64,000 bases of DNA from Helianthus annuus (lineage: Eukaryota; Streptophyta; Magnoliopsida; Asterales; Asteraceae), in contig NC_035437.2 in the NCBI RefSeq assembly GCF_002127325.2, positions 167,878,265 through 167,942,264 on the forward strand. Direction: 5' to 3'. The notes beneath the pieces were generated by a model. The model was given only the letters and a program-made list of their open reading frames with translations, did no database searches and had not been told where the DNA came from. The position numbers and the translations under genes were made by a program. Shown piece by piece: positions 24,631 to 37,726 of the stretch (position 1 is the stretch's first letter; each line of letters opens with the position of its first letter).

Positions 24631-26413
24631 GAAGGATATGGGCCAACGGGGCGCATGGTCTAAGGCGGACGGGTACCCTCTACCCGCAACCCAAACACCG
24701 CCGGCCGTGATGCGGGTGGGTAAGGGATGGGTTGGAAGAAAGCCGCATGCAATTGTTGTTTTGTTTAAAAATTTGACCGTTGAACATTCGTTTTTATATT
24801 TTTTTTCCTTTTTAACACTAGAAAACCATAACCATATCAAATCACAAATTTAACCACAAACTCTCTAATACTCTCAATACAATCATTCACCCACAATATT
24901 TTTACACCATGTCTCACGAGTTTTTCACTCCATCGTTCAAAATCCCGAATGCGTTACTACCAGACAATAGTAGTCTACAAATTTTTTTTGGATGCTGTCG
25001 AGCGAGCCGAATTAGAAGACACGGGAACATCTAAAAAAAGATTTGTGCGGCGTGATCATGAGAAAGCAAACAACATTTTGTTTGAAGATTATTTTTCTGA
25101 CGAGCCTAAATACCACGAAGGTTTATTAGACAAATGTTTCGTATGTTGAAACGTCTATTTTTTTTAAATAACAGCCGACATAAAAGCATATTTCAAGTGG
25201 TTTTGAGAGGGCATGGATGGGCAGATGAATAAGAGTTTTATGCCTATACAAAAATGCACATTCATTGTTAAACAACTTGTAAGCGGTAATCCTCCAGACG
25301 AGTACCGAATACTATGAATATTTATGTACGGCCGAGAGGATTTCGTGTGAATGTCTACAATATTTTTGTAATGCCGTGATTAGATTATACGACGAAGAGT
25401 TTTTACGAAATCTAACAAGCCACGACATCGCATGCTTGCACTAAGCACACGAAGAGAGACACCACCTTCCAGGTACGATCGATAGCATTGACTACACACA
25501 TTTTAATTGGAGAACGTGTCCTAAGGAGTTGGGGGGACAATATATGCGAGATGACCACCAATACCCTACGATCATGCTAGAAACGACTACGTCACAAGAT
25601 TTGAGGTTTTGGAATATTTTTTTTTGTTCGCCCGTATTACTAAACGACATCGATGTTCTCCAACAGTCTCCAGCTTTTACCAACCAACAAAATCAAACCG
25701 CGCCGTAGGGTCTGTTTAATTTAAACGGATACACATACAAACGTGGATACTATCTTATTGATGGCATCTACCTTACTTGGTTAACGTTTATGAAGCCCTT
25801 GTTTGGAGTACTGAAGGGGAAATGAGGTATACTGAATCGATCATTGCGGGCTATGACGGTTGATAAGAATATGAGCGTAGTCTGCGCATGAATGATATTG
25901 CACAACATGATCTTGAAGGACGAGAGCCATACAATATCACCGGTCCACATAAGAGATCTATCAGTCGTGCCAGTTTTTGATGAAAACGTCCTTGCAGAGT
26001 TGCATGATGAATATATACATTTCCGGCTGTGGTATAATCTCACGGAACACATTGCATCTCTAGATCTACCCTACCTTGAGGAGTCAGACTCCGAGTAGTT
26101 AATCTATGTTTTTTATTTGTATTTTATGGTGTATCAAAATTTTATTTTTAATGTTGTGTTGGATGTATAATTTTAATTATCAGGAATGTATTTTTATTTT
26201 TACGAGTGTGATTTTTTAAAATTATTAAGGAATGTATTATTTTTTAATTCTAAGAATAATTATTTATATATTTGTAATAAAAAAAGAAAGAGAGTATGAC
26301 AGTGTAAGTGACGCGATTAAAGAGGGTAAGAGATGGTAGTTGATGGTTAAAGTGACGTGGCACAAGGAGGTTATAGAAAGTTAGGGTAATGGGTTTAAAC
26401 ACTCCTTTCACCC
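24631..26413 (+). pseudogene. second PIF/Harbinger transposase copy, heavily degenerate
   Basis: Plus-strand pieces in shifting frames: ERAELEDTGTSKKRFVRRDH (about 24997), HHLPGTIDSIDYTHF (about 25460, first DDE Asp), RDDHQYPTIMLETT, NDIDVL (second Asp), a GYYLIDGIY segment, then MILHNMILKDESHTI and a C-terminal tail to LEESDSE at 26097. Stops and frameshifts occur throughout. The right end is probably 26413 (CACTCCTTTCACCC followed by tta), whose reverse complement GGGTGAAAGGAGTG resembles the other Harbinger ends here. The left end near 24631 is uncertain. Opposite in orientation to the copy at 22520-24069. Confidence 0.75.
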
Positions 26414-26611
26414 TTAGTTACTATGAATCCAAGTTCGCTTGAAAGAGTTAAAAGAGCTTTCCAGACTACTTACTATAAGGGCGTACGGTGTGGGCGGCAA
26501 AGGCGTTCGGCAAACCCAGTTTTCCGCTCGGGAACACCACCGTCTACCCCCCTTTGCCGCGCGGTTTCATTGAGGATCGGTGACCTGTTGTCGATCAGGG
26601 TTTGTGTCTCC

Positions 26612-26629
26612 AACGGCTATATAGCCGTT
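26612..26629. promoter_or_regulatory. perfect 18-bp palindrome with central TATATA in Harbinger 5' leader
   Basis: AACGGCTATATAGCCGTT, about 120 bp before the ORF1 start. Degraded versions (aacggccatatagtcgtt, aacggctatatagtcgtt) occur twice in the leader of the transposase copy at about 23771 and 23877, so it is a conserved element feature, plausibly a promoter or protein-binding site. Confidence 0.7.
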
Positions 26630-26749
26630 ACAGTATTAAAAAAAATTAACTTTATAAATTAAAACAAATCCATTTCCATTTTCACCAAACAAACCCAACC
26701 TCCATATTCACTACCATTCTCACTCAATTTTTCAAATCTTTTCAAAGAA

Positions 26750-27301
26750 ATGGAAGGCTCAAACAAAGGTGAAGGCAAGAAAAAAAATGAAGGGTCCGGT
26801 TCGAAGGCGAGGGCTCAAGATAAACGCGGTGGTTCGGGTGGTTCTAGCGTGCCGTTTCATCCCCGACTCGGCTTTGCTCATCAAACCCAACCTCCATTTT
26901 TTTAACCAACCCATGCATCCAAATTTCGGTTATGATAGCCAACCCCACCAAAATTGGATGCTACGCGGTCCGACGATGGTTCGACCCGGTGTTTATGATT
27001 ACCCCCAGACGCCCAAAATTCTTTTGACCCGTTTGCTTTTCAAACCCCAAGCTCACAATCACCAAGAGACATACAAGATGACTCCGAAGAATAGTTCGTG
27101 TCGGATACCCAAGAGCAACATTATGATGAGGATGAAGATGTTGCCGTTCAAGAAAATCTCGTGAACCAAAATGAAGCCGCACCGGAAAGAAGAGGAAAAA
27201 CGACACGGGAAAATTGGACGTCCAAACAAGAAGAGGCGTTGGCAAAGGCTTATGTTCATTGCACTTTGAATAAAAAGAAAGGCAATCAACAAAAGACGGA
27301 T
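26750..27301 (+). pseudogene. Harbinger ORF1 (Myb/SANT-like), 5' part, frameshifted
   Basis: ATG at 26750 opens MEGSNKGEGKKKNEGSGSK; a Gly/Pro/Gln-rich segment follows in a second frame (FFNQPMHPNFGYDSQPHQNW) and an acidic plus DNA-binding segment in a third (ENWTSKQEEALAKAY, HCTLNKKKGNQQ). The trihelix/Myb-like core W..KQE..L..A is recognisable. In intact relatives ORF1 helps the transposase bind DNA. The frame is cut at 27301 by an LTR retrotransposon and resumes at 35184. Confidence 0.78.
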
Positions 27302-29097
27302 TGAAACGTCCATATTTGCGTCTAGAAGAATTGACATCTAAAAGACGCTAAAAACATAAACTTTTAAAATGTACAAATCTTTCACAACTTAAAAGGTAGA
27401 AACGCTAGTAACATTAACACATGATTTTAACAAAATTTGGGCATGACCCGTCTGTAAAATGGATATACCCCTGTTTTAAACATAAAAAAAAAGACAAATA
27501 CCATTCTACAAATTGTTCGACAAGGCACTACTAAAAACCTAGGCATCAAGCGTTAAAATATATGTCTACTAACAAGTTGTACAAAATAGAAATTTTGACC
27601 CAAAACATTAGTGCAACTAACGGAAGCGTTTGGTATGACATATCATGAACATGTGCTCGCTCCAATTCTCCAAGTCGCCTAAATTGAGTATTTACCTACA
27701 TTCACAACAAATCTTTTAAAAGTTAGTCATAATATCTAATCTGTTTACAATACTAACATTTTAGTTCCATTCGCTTACATATTTTCATTTCTTTTACGCA
27801 TTCGATTACCCAATTAAATGGGTAATGGCATATATTCTCATAATAAGATTCAAGCATACCGCTTTCGACCCGGTATCATCGGGTCAATTGCTTTCAACAT
27901 AACCTTTCGTTCTATCCGTATAACGGATTGAACTTCATACATTCGCTTTTGCTTTCACGGCCACCCGTTCAAGACGGATGGTATCATATCATTACTCGAC
28001 CTAGTTACTCGAACCGGTCGATTTGCTTATCTTAGCATAACCTTCATTAGCTTAGCCAAATCCGCAAGGGATTTGCTATTTATTTACTAAACACCGTAAT
28101 CATTATAACAAGGGATAATCATTATAACACGAATTGTTCGACACAATTACTAACAAAATTTAAGTAAAGTTTTGTATGCAACGAAACATACCTCGATCAT
28201 GCGTGTCTTCCGTTTTCTTAGTGCTTGAACTTTCTTCTTTCACGCCTACATTAACATGTTCATTCTATCATTTAATCCATCCGAACATCATTTCATTATT
28301 TTCGCGTATTATCATAAAACAACATTATCATAATTTTTCCGAATTTCACATAAATATTCTCTTAAGCATTTCATCAAACACTTGGCGGGTTTCGCATTTG
28401 TAGGACACTAAACACCATTATCCTAGGACATAATTTTAACTAGTCCTTCTATAATTTCATCAACATTCAATCAAATTCATGACTAACTTTCATCCTACAC
28501 CAAATTGTATAAGAATCCTAGTATCACAAGGACATCAAAGTTAAATTTTCACATAATTATACCCACCTTGTTCACCTTAATCATAACACATTCTCATAAA
28601 GTGAAACTATATTAAGAACTTTCAATTGACCTAAAATCAAACATGATTTCTGTTCTAGAAAGTAGTTCTAACATCCAATTTACACATATCATATCAAAAC
28701 TCATGATTTAGATGAAACCCATTTCTTGAAATTCATCAATTCACGAAATTGAACTTACCATTTTAATGAGCAAGGTTTGATGTTCGAAATAGGGTTTCAT
28801 GCATTCGATTTTTCCTTGAATTTCCTTCTCAATTGGATGGATTTGGTGAAACTAGGGTTTCACCCCTTGTCTCTGCTTGAACGATCGACTAGACATAGTG
28901 TGTGTGTTCTGATTTTTTTTAATCTTTTATTTATGTAAGTTGTGACATCTTACAACTTTGGTCCCTTTAGTTTGTTATGTGTTTAATTAAAACATTCCCC
29001 ATAACTTAACTTCCATTTTACCATAATTCATTAACTATGTTAAGTCCTTTGTCTATTTTCACTTATTTTCATATTGAACATTTTTGGGGTGTTACAA
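27302..29097 (-). repeat. LTR of non-coding element (3' LTR in element sense)
   Basis: On the plus strand starts TGAAACGTCC and ends GGGGTGTTACA. Nearly identical to 33384-35178. Confidence 0.92.
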
Positions 29098-32000
29098 ATC
29101 TACCCCCCTTAAAGGAGGTTTCGTCCCCGAAACCTTTCTCATTCCAACTAGACCAGTTCTACTCTAAATTTTCCATTTATTCATTCACAACGCTTACTAC
29201 ACCATAAATGCATTCGGGATCTTGGCAAAAGTTTCATTTTATAATGCTAGTTCCTAGCATACATCATCACTAGCACTTCGTTCATTGAAATTTATTCCAA
29301 TGTATACTATTGGTCGTACAAGCCTATGTTTACAGCTTGTTTCTATCTTTCTAAATAAACGTAACATATTCATACATTTACTCATATAAATAAATCGATT
29401 TATTTTATTCCACACACAAATCATGCACGACATAATTCATTATTGTAATTATAAGCAACCCCATCATTCCATTACTAACGTTCTTCCAATTACTTTTTCA
29501 TACTTAATACGAGTATAAGGCATCATTCTACGGCTACCACCGTCACTTGAACTAATTACAAGTTTGAGTTTAGCCTTGAATTTAATCCTTCGCACACTTT
29601 ATTATTATTAGCTCCTTGCATGAACTACTTATGATAACAACTAGGTATGTTGTGTATGAGCACCATACTAGCGTTTAACCAATTCAGCTCAAACTTTCAT
29701 TTAAGGCCTTTAATTCTCCCTCTTAATGTCATTCATACCTTCTCACGCTGACCATTACAGGTCGATCACAGTATAGCATACCTTAATTATTCTACCATTC
29801 ATTTTGTTCACACTTACAAATAAATCTACGGATTCTTAATCATTAGCTAAGAATTAAACATTTTACTAACCTCGCTTTCAATGTATAAGTCGGTTATCCG
29901 TGTGCCGGATCGATCCGCTTCTTTATATGTACCTTCCGTACCAAAATTGGTCCCATTTATTCATGAATATGCTTTCACTCGTGGGCATCCTTCCACTAGC
30001 TTCAATACTATCATTTCACTAAGAATTCCATCATATTTATCTATAAATAAATAATTAGCACATAACCTTTCATAATTGTGTCCTACAGGGTGTTTGTTCA
30101 CCTATTGTATCTTTCAAAATTTTCTTACGTACATGCTAAACATATCATACATTCCATTTCTTACATACAATCCCTTCTTTTTATTGGTTATTTCTCCAAC
30201 TTTCGCAGTTTGACCTTTCAAGGTCAGGCTAACACCCCCTCACCTATTGTGGTTGTATCGAGGTACACGTTCGTACCATATACTTGCATAATTGCAAGGA
30301 CTTCATTTATTTCGTTTGACTTTTTGGAAGTCTAATTGTAAATGCATTCTTACATATGGGTATCAGTTATCCTATTCTGACACATCATTCTCTAGTCGAG
30401 CCCTAAGCTCCTATTAAAAATATAATCTTTTTATACGTACCTGGCGCGGGTCAAAACCCTTGACTCGTTATTTATACTTTTGCGACGGTTAATGCTTTCC
30501 AAACCGCAACAAAGCATGCCCATGCATTATGCTCACCTATAAGTAATAAACTTGACAAACCGAACATTAAATACCGGGTTCAAATGGCGATCGCCATTTG
30601 ACCCGTATAACTTATTTGAGCTTGGTACTTAGTTTTTATTCTCACTTGTTTAATCCGTCTTCACATACGGATTCTAACTTTTAATTTATTACTTTTCATT
30701 TTTACTGGTTTGAATCCATTTCTCATATTCTAACATTTTCATTCGTACCTTACGTTCTTCTGTCGTATCATTTACCATGTCATTTCTTATGATATATTTT
30801 CGTATTAAACTTCTACATTCAACTTCAAGTGTTGGGTCCTAGCACTAATTCCATGTCCTAATTCGTGTAGCGCGTCTCTACGCGACACTCTACATCCTAT
30901 TTCTAGTGGTGTTCCCACTATTCTTTCTTAAATTTGATTCACATTCAATCGTAAGCTTAAACTTTTCATTGTTATCCTTCTTTCTTACATTGATCCAATC
31001 CTTTAAGAATTGTTAGACCCCTTTTTGCTAGCTTGACCGGACATAAGTGAGATGATTCTCGTGTTTTTCTCGAGCTTCGGTCAATTCATGACCATCTCTT
31101 AATATACCATTTCCATTTGTTCGTTCACCATATTTGGTGTTAATTCACCTACATTCTCTAGCATGTCTCTTACTAATGAGTATCCTACATTACACGTTGC
31201 ATTTCTTACGTAATATTTCCAAAATTTGTAAATAATTATTATTTACTGACTTTCTATGATTTGATCTTTTAAAGTTATTCACCAATTAGTACCTATTGTA
31301 TATAAGTATTGTATCACGCGTTGTACTTTCTTTCAATTCAACATATTTACAAAATGTCTTTAGCTAATACCTCATCTAACATTCTTTCCATATCTTTTGT
31401 TAACATTACCAAGTTCTCCTTTCCGCCTTAAAAACTTCTCAACTAGAATCTATGACCGGTTTTACCCCTATAATGAGGTCTTACCGGTTTAACATAGGCC
31501 AACCATTTCAACCAAATCGTATCTTAACATTTCTCATTTATTTATACGTTTCACTTTAATTTTCAACTGTTCAAATACGCATACATCTTCATGTGGATAA
31601 ATTCGAAGTGATGGCGAAATCACTTACCTTTAGCGTCCATGTTCATGCTTGCTTCATCGCTTTCTCTTACCCTGTTTGCCATCCAGGCTTGAGTCAATTG
31701 ACAAGATTTCCATCCTTACATATTATTACGTTCGTAACATCGTTAGCTTATGTGAGCATACACACAACTATTCACACGTTAATTGACTTTCGTTAGTCAA
31801 ATTTCGTATAAATGAGACATTTATTAATAGTTATCTCATTTCCGATCCATACATCTAAACTATCATCAAGCATAACACATAAATCATTGAATACATGACA
31901 CATTAACTCTTTACTTTAACATTTGAGTCTAATGGCCGTTCTATAATATTCCTGTACTGTTGACTTTTAGAAAGTCAACTGTCTTGCTTACACACTTTAA

Positions 32001-33383
32001 ACTTTTGAACATGTATCCATCTAAATATGGTAGTCCATAATATTAATATCCTACGCATTTCATACTCGTATTGTATGATAGATACGATTTACGTGATCCT
32101 CTAAACAATACACATATACATTCACATACACGTACTTTTACATGCTAATGTTTCATTATTCTACAATTAGCAAATATCATTCAAGGTAACTATATATCAT
32201 AATTCCAACATATCCTTTACTAATAAGCTCATATGATTCACATTTAGCACATATTCGCCTCTTAACCATAACAAAACAAATCATTAAATACACATAAGCA
32301 TTACACCATTCATGTACAAGGTACAAGTCTCTAATGCGTAATTCTATCAAAGCATATTTTCATCCAAATTTTCATACGAATTCCAACTCCACTTTATACA
32401 TTCGTCATTCATTTCATGCCATTCCATATGTTACATTTGACTTTTATAAATTTTTCTTTATCGCCAACGATCTACATAACTTTACATAGCTTATTATATC
32501 TTCTAATAACTTGACAAGAGCATAAAACGGGCATTTCTGAGAAGTATGGGAACTTAAATCATAATTCATAAGCTTCAATACATCATAGTTCACTAGTCCA
32601 TAATTACTTCGTTCGCATTCTTATATTTTAAAACTTACTCGCTTTTTCAGCTTTCAACATTCTTTTGTGTCATTCGATACATTACTTTCAAATGTTCATA
32701 ATTCCGTCTATCTTATCCACTAATCGTGGTCACATATATCGTACTAGGCCTTATATAGATCTTACACGAACATTCATTAAGCTTTTAAACAATTTAGAAA
32801 CTCAAAATACGAAAACAAAACAAAACAAAAGTTTCAGCGGATTTGATTTCCGCTGGCCGTCGGCGACGGCTTTACACCCCGTCGGCGATGGGCTTTGTAA
32901 ACGTGCGTCGCCCACAAAAGTCCGTAGACAGGAAAATAGGCCGTCGGCAAGCATGAGGGCGTCGGTGACGGCATCATAGCCCGTCGGCAACGGCCCTTCC
33001 TTTGCTGAATCGCTGAAAATTTTGCCCAGACACAGCTGTGTTGATTATCTGAGTACAATGTCACACAGCTGTGTCAGCCTTGCTACACACCCTGATTTCA
33101 GCAACAAGCATTAATGGTCCACACAGCTGTGTCACTTAACGACACAACTATGTGCGACGCCAGATCTGATATAACCCAATGTTTAACTCCCATTATTACT
33201 ATTTCACATACTTAACTTAAATATTTATCATAAACACACTATACATACTTGTATTAAACAAAAACTTAAAGTTTTACCTCATTGGCGATCTTGGAGGGAG
33301 CACACTTTTGCACGAGCCATCGGTTTGAGTTCAAGCACTATTACTCTTGCTCGAATCCCTCAAACCTAGGCTCTGATACCAAC
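29098..33383 (-). other. interior of LARD-like element, no coding capacity
   Basis: 4.3 kb of T- and C-rich plus-strand sequence with no frame over about 105 codons and no recognisable gag or pol remnant. Near 32840-33160 it holds a G/C-rich block of repeated cgtcggc(a/g)acgg units followed by three copies of the palindrome ACACAGCTGTGT. Confidence 0.75.
33369..33382 (-). promoter_or_regulatory. primer-binding site, initiator Met tRNA type
   Basis: Minus strand TTGGTATCAGAGCC one base inside the right LTR boundary; complementary to the 3' end of plant initiator Met tRNA (family knowledge). Confidence 0.85.
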
Positions 33384-35178
33384 TTGAAACGTCCATATTT
33401 GCGTCTAGAAGAATTGACATCTAAAAGACGCTAAAAACATAAACTTTTAAAATGTACAAATCTTTCACAACTTAAAAGGTAGAAACGCTAGTAACATTAA
33501 CACATGATTTTAACAAAATTTGGGCATGACCCGTCTGTAAAATGGATATACCCCTGTTTGAAACATAAAAAAAAGACAAATACCATTCTACAAATTGTTC
33601 GACAAGGCACTACTAAAAACCTAGGCATCAAGCGTTAAAATATATGTCTACTAACAAGTTGTACAAAATAGAAATTTTGACCCAAAACATTAGTGCAACT
33701 AGCGGAAGCGTTTGGTATGACATATCATGAACATGTGCTCGCTCCAATTCTCCAAGTCGCCTAAATTGAGTATTTACCTACATTCACAACAAATCTTTTA
33801 AAAGTTAGTCATAATATCTAATCCGTTTACAATACTAACATTTTAGTTCCATTCGCTTACATATTTTCATTTCTTTTACGCATTCGATTACCCAATTAAA
33901 TGGGTAATGGCATATATTCTCATAATGAGATTCAAGCATACCGCTTTCGACCCGGTATCATCGGGTCAATTGCTTTCAACATAACCTTTCGTTCTATCCG
34001 TATAACGGGTTGAACTTCATACATTCACTTTTGCTTTCACGGCCACCCGTTCAAGACGGATGGTATCATATCATTACTCGACCTAGTTACTCGAACCGGT
34101 CGATTTGCTTATCTTAGCATAACCTTCATTAGCTTAGCCAAATCCGCAAGGGATTTGCTATTTATTTACTAAACACCGTAATCATTATAACAAGGGATAA
34201 TCATTATAACACGAATTGTTCGACACAATTACTAACAAAATTTAAGTAAAGTTTTGTATGCAACGAAACATACCTCGATCATGCGTGTCTTCCGTTTTCT
34301 TAGTGCTTGAACTTTCTTCTTTCACGCCTACATTAACATGTTCATTCTATCATTTAATCCATCCGAACATCATTTCATTATTTTCGCGTATTATCATAAA
34401 ACAACATCATCATAATTTTTCCGAATTTCACATAAATATTCTCTTAAGCATTTCATCAAACACTTGGCGGGTTTCGCATTTGTAGGACACTAAACACCAT
34501 TATCCTAGGACATAATTTTAACTAGTCCTTCTATAATTTCATCAACATTCAATCAAATTCATGACTAACTTTCATCCTACACCAAATTGTATAAGAATCC
34601 TAGTATCACAAGGACATCAAAGTTAAATTTTCACATAATTATACCCACCTTGTTCACCTTAATCATAACACATTCTCATAAAGTGAAACTATATTAAGAA
34701 CTTTCAATTGACCTAAAATCAAACATGATTTCTGTTCTAGAAAGTAGTTCTAACATCCAATTTACACATATCATATCAAAACTCATGATTTAGATGAAAC
34801 CCATTTCTTGAAATTCATCAATTCACGAAATTGAACTTACCATTTTAATGAGCAAGGTTTGATGTTCGAAATAGGGTTTCATGCATTCGATTTTTCCTTG
34901 AATTTCCTTCTCAATTGGATGGATTTGGTGAAAAAAGGTTTCACCCCTTGTCTCTGCTTGAACGATCGACCAGACATAGTGTGTGTGTTCTGATTTTTTT
35001 TTAATCTTTTATTTATGTAAGTTGTGACATCTTACAACTTTGGTCCCTTTAGTTTGTTATGTGTTTAATTAAAACATTCCCCATAACTTAACTTCCATTT
35101 TACCATAATTCATTAACTATGTTAAGTCCTTTGTCTATTTTCACTTATTTTCATATTGAACATTTTTGGGGTGTTACA
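33384..35178 (-). repeat. LTR of non-coding element (5' LTR in element sense)
   Basis: 1795 bp; differs from 27302-29097 by scattered substitutions and two homopolymer length changes. Confidence 0.92.
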
Positions 35179-35183
35179 CGGAT

Positions 35184-35874
35184 GGTTTTTGGAAGCAAGT
35201 TCTAAAGCACTTCAATCAAACGGTTGGAGGAAGTAACTGAAATCACCACCAAGTTCGATCAAAATGGCTGGCGATGCAAACAAAACTGAACACATTCAAC
35301 GGTTTATATCATCAAGCGGTAAACTTTATTATTTATATACGATTTATTTTTTAATGAAGTATGTGGATTAAGTTGTTGATAATTTATTATTTTAGGATCG
35401 TTTACGTCTTAGCGGGTGTGACGATGCTTTTGTAATGAAGCAAGCGCTAAAGGATTATAAAAGCAAAGAAAAATATGACTTTCCTCATGTTGTGGCTTGG
35501 GAGGTCGTTAGAACAAATCAAAAGTGGTCGTCGGTATCCTTGTTGGGTGAAGAAAGCTCCGGCTCGAGTCAAAAAAGAAAGTCTTCGGATTCGGGAAATT
35601 AAAAAGCGGATACACCGAATGCCGAAGTCTCGAGCGGTCTTCCCGACATAAACGAGGATCCCTCGCCAAGACGACAAAAGAGAAAGGAGAAAAAGGACAA
35701 AGGGTCGTCTGCAAGAAACGAAGATCCAAGAGATATAACCGGTAGATTCGAAGAATACAAGGCCATGAAGAAAGAGTTGATGGATATTAAACGTTTACGA
35801 GAAGAAAAATACTTGACCTTGGCGGATAAGCAACGAGAGGCGTTGCGACAAACTATGTCCGACAAGGACTTAGA
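35184..35874 (+). pseudogene. Harbinger ORF1, middle part with intron
   Basis: Continues the interrupted frame: GFWKQVLKHFNQTVGGSN, a stop, HHQVRSKWLAMQTKLNTFNG, then a GT-AG intron (about 35320-35396), then RLRLSGCDDAFVMKQAL and PHVVAWEVVRTNQKW, the NAM-associated C-terminal domain (PF14303-like), a Lys/Arg-rich segment and a coiled coil (ITGRFEEYKAMKKELMDIKR). Two in-frame stops are visible (after GGSN and after SDSGN). Cut at 35874 by the solo LTR. Confidence 0.8.
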
Positions 35875-37029
35875 TGTCACACCCCAACCGATGGCGGAAT
35901 CATCGGGGCATAGCACTGAGCGAAACAGATTGTCCAGAAGTTTCCACAATTATCATCACTATTCAGTTTAAATAACACGTCCCATACCGTGTCCCAACTA
36001 ACAAACAAATTATTACAGATAACAACCAGTCAAGTATTCTGTTCCGACAACTCAGATTTTAAATCAAACAAATAAATATTGTTCAAAGGCTCCTAAAGAC
36101 CCAGCCTGACAAGATCTACAAACAACTATGCACTGGTTGCTCTTTTCTGACAGACAACTATTTGTTGGGGGCCTCTAGAGCTTTATTCTAGCCTCGCTTT
36201 CCTAGCAAGCAAACATCTTAAACACCTGTCACATACGTTAAAATAAAGTCAATACATAAAATGTAAAGGTGAGCATACAAGTTTGATAATAGCATATAGA
36301 GTTCGAATAGTTTACGCATAACCAGCACGTACACAGAGGAAAACGAAGCATGTTAATTATCGACATGGACCTAGCGATACCAGTGACTGCGGGATGACTG
36401 TCCGAGACAGTTCGCAATACATGATTACCATCGTAATCCGTGCAAGTAATTGTCTTTAACAACCCCCGTGTGAACGGGTGCTGAGTCCAAACTATAGTAC
36501 TACGTCGTTAAGGCAGGTAGACAACATTCCACGTGTAAACACAATCAACAAGCATTCATTTAGTCACGTAATACATGCATATTGGTTAGCGTTCAAATAG
36601 TTTGAGTAGTGTGATCGTTTGTGTCACACCCCGACCACGTAAAACAACAAAACGTGGCGGAAACGTCGGGGAGTGTTGTAACAGAATCATTGTTTCACAA
36701 CCATGGATTAAATAGTTTTGTTTTATTGAATTATTGAATTCAATGTTTTGGTACAATTTAAAATAAAACAAATAATTGTTTCTCAGTTTTAAGTCGCTAA
36801 GGCACAAGTCCATCCTATATGTAGCGTGCATCAACAATCATCACATAGCAGTACCTGAAACATATATGAAAATATGGTACGTCAGCATAAAAATGCCTGT
36901 GAGTAACATAGGATTTTGTGTATTAGATTCATGGCTTTAGATAATATGAGAAAAGGTTTTATGTTTTTCAAAATAGCCATGAATCTAATGTAAAAGTTTT
37001 GTTTCTGAAAATGTGTCGTTTTGGAAAAA

Positions 37030-37580
37030 CGGGTTTATAGTATAGACAAAAATATACTTTGGTTTTGAAAAGTTTGTACAAATAGTATATCATAGTATAC
37101 TTTAGTTTTGAAATAGTTAAATGGATAGTATATCAAAATATACTTTAGTAATTAAAATAATAGTTTCGGTAGTGTATCTCAAGTATACTTTGGTTTAAGA
37201 ATAAAAGTATTGGTAGTATATCAAATTATACTTTGGTTTGTAAATAGCATATCAACTATGCTTTGGTTAAAAGTAGCATATCAACTATGCTTTAGATAGT
37301 ATATCAAAATATACTTTAGTTTAAAATAACAAAGTTGGTAGTATATCAAACTATACTTTGGTAAACAGTAGCATATCAAACTATGCTTTGGTTTAAAAAT
37401 AGCATATCAACTATGCTTTGGTTTAAATAACAAAGTAGGTGTGTTAAAACATATGTTGGATTTTTGTACATAGTATATCAAAATATACTTTGGTAGATCA
37501 CATTTGAGAGCACATCAAACTGTACTTTTGTAGTATATCAACATATACAAAGAGAGTGTGATTTGGTATTCAACAAAGCC
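37030..37580. repeat. array of short hairpin units in giant LTR
   Basis: More than a dozen units of the form agtatatcaaa(c/a)tatact or agcatatcaactatgct, separated by ttggttt(a)n. Each unit is itself an inverted repeat (AGTATA/TATACT or AGCATA/TATGCT). The same array is present in the other LTR at about 43895-44440. Confidence 0.85.
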
Positions 37581-37726
37581 TTAGTGTATCAAACTACACT
37601 TTGGAGACTATAGAAATACCACGAAGGCAAATTCTATTTGGTTTAAATTTGGTTTCTGACATTCCATACAACAGGAATGGGGTGTCTAGTCCTATAGCGC
37701 TATATCATACTACCAATCGGCTGGGT

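Larger units (their letters stand above)
27302..35178 (-). mobile_element. non-coding LTR retrotransposon (LARD-like), 7,877 bp
   Basis: LTRs at 27302-29097 (1796 bp) and 33384-35178 (1795 bp), TG...CA ends, TSD cggat (27297-27301, 35179-35183). The reverse complement of 33369-33382 is TTGGTATCAGAGCC, an initiator-Met tRNA primer site next to the right LTR, so the element points leftward. An AAGGGGGG polypurine tract (minus strand) abuts the left LTR near 29105. The 4.29 kb interior has no gag or pol frame. LTRs starting TGTAACACCCC suggest a Tekay/Del-type gypsy partner. About ten differences between LTRs by eye, so recent but older than the other two complete gypsy elements. Confidence 0.9.

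Noticed and set aside
37030..37580. CRISPR-like array
   Set aside because: Units are variable palindromes with short simple spacers inside a plant LTR, duplicated in the sister LTR; no cas genes and a eukaryotic context.
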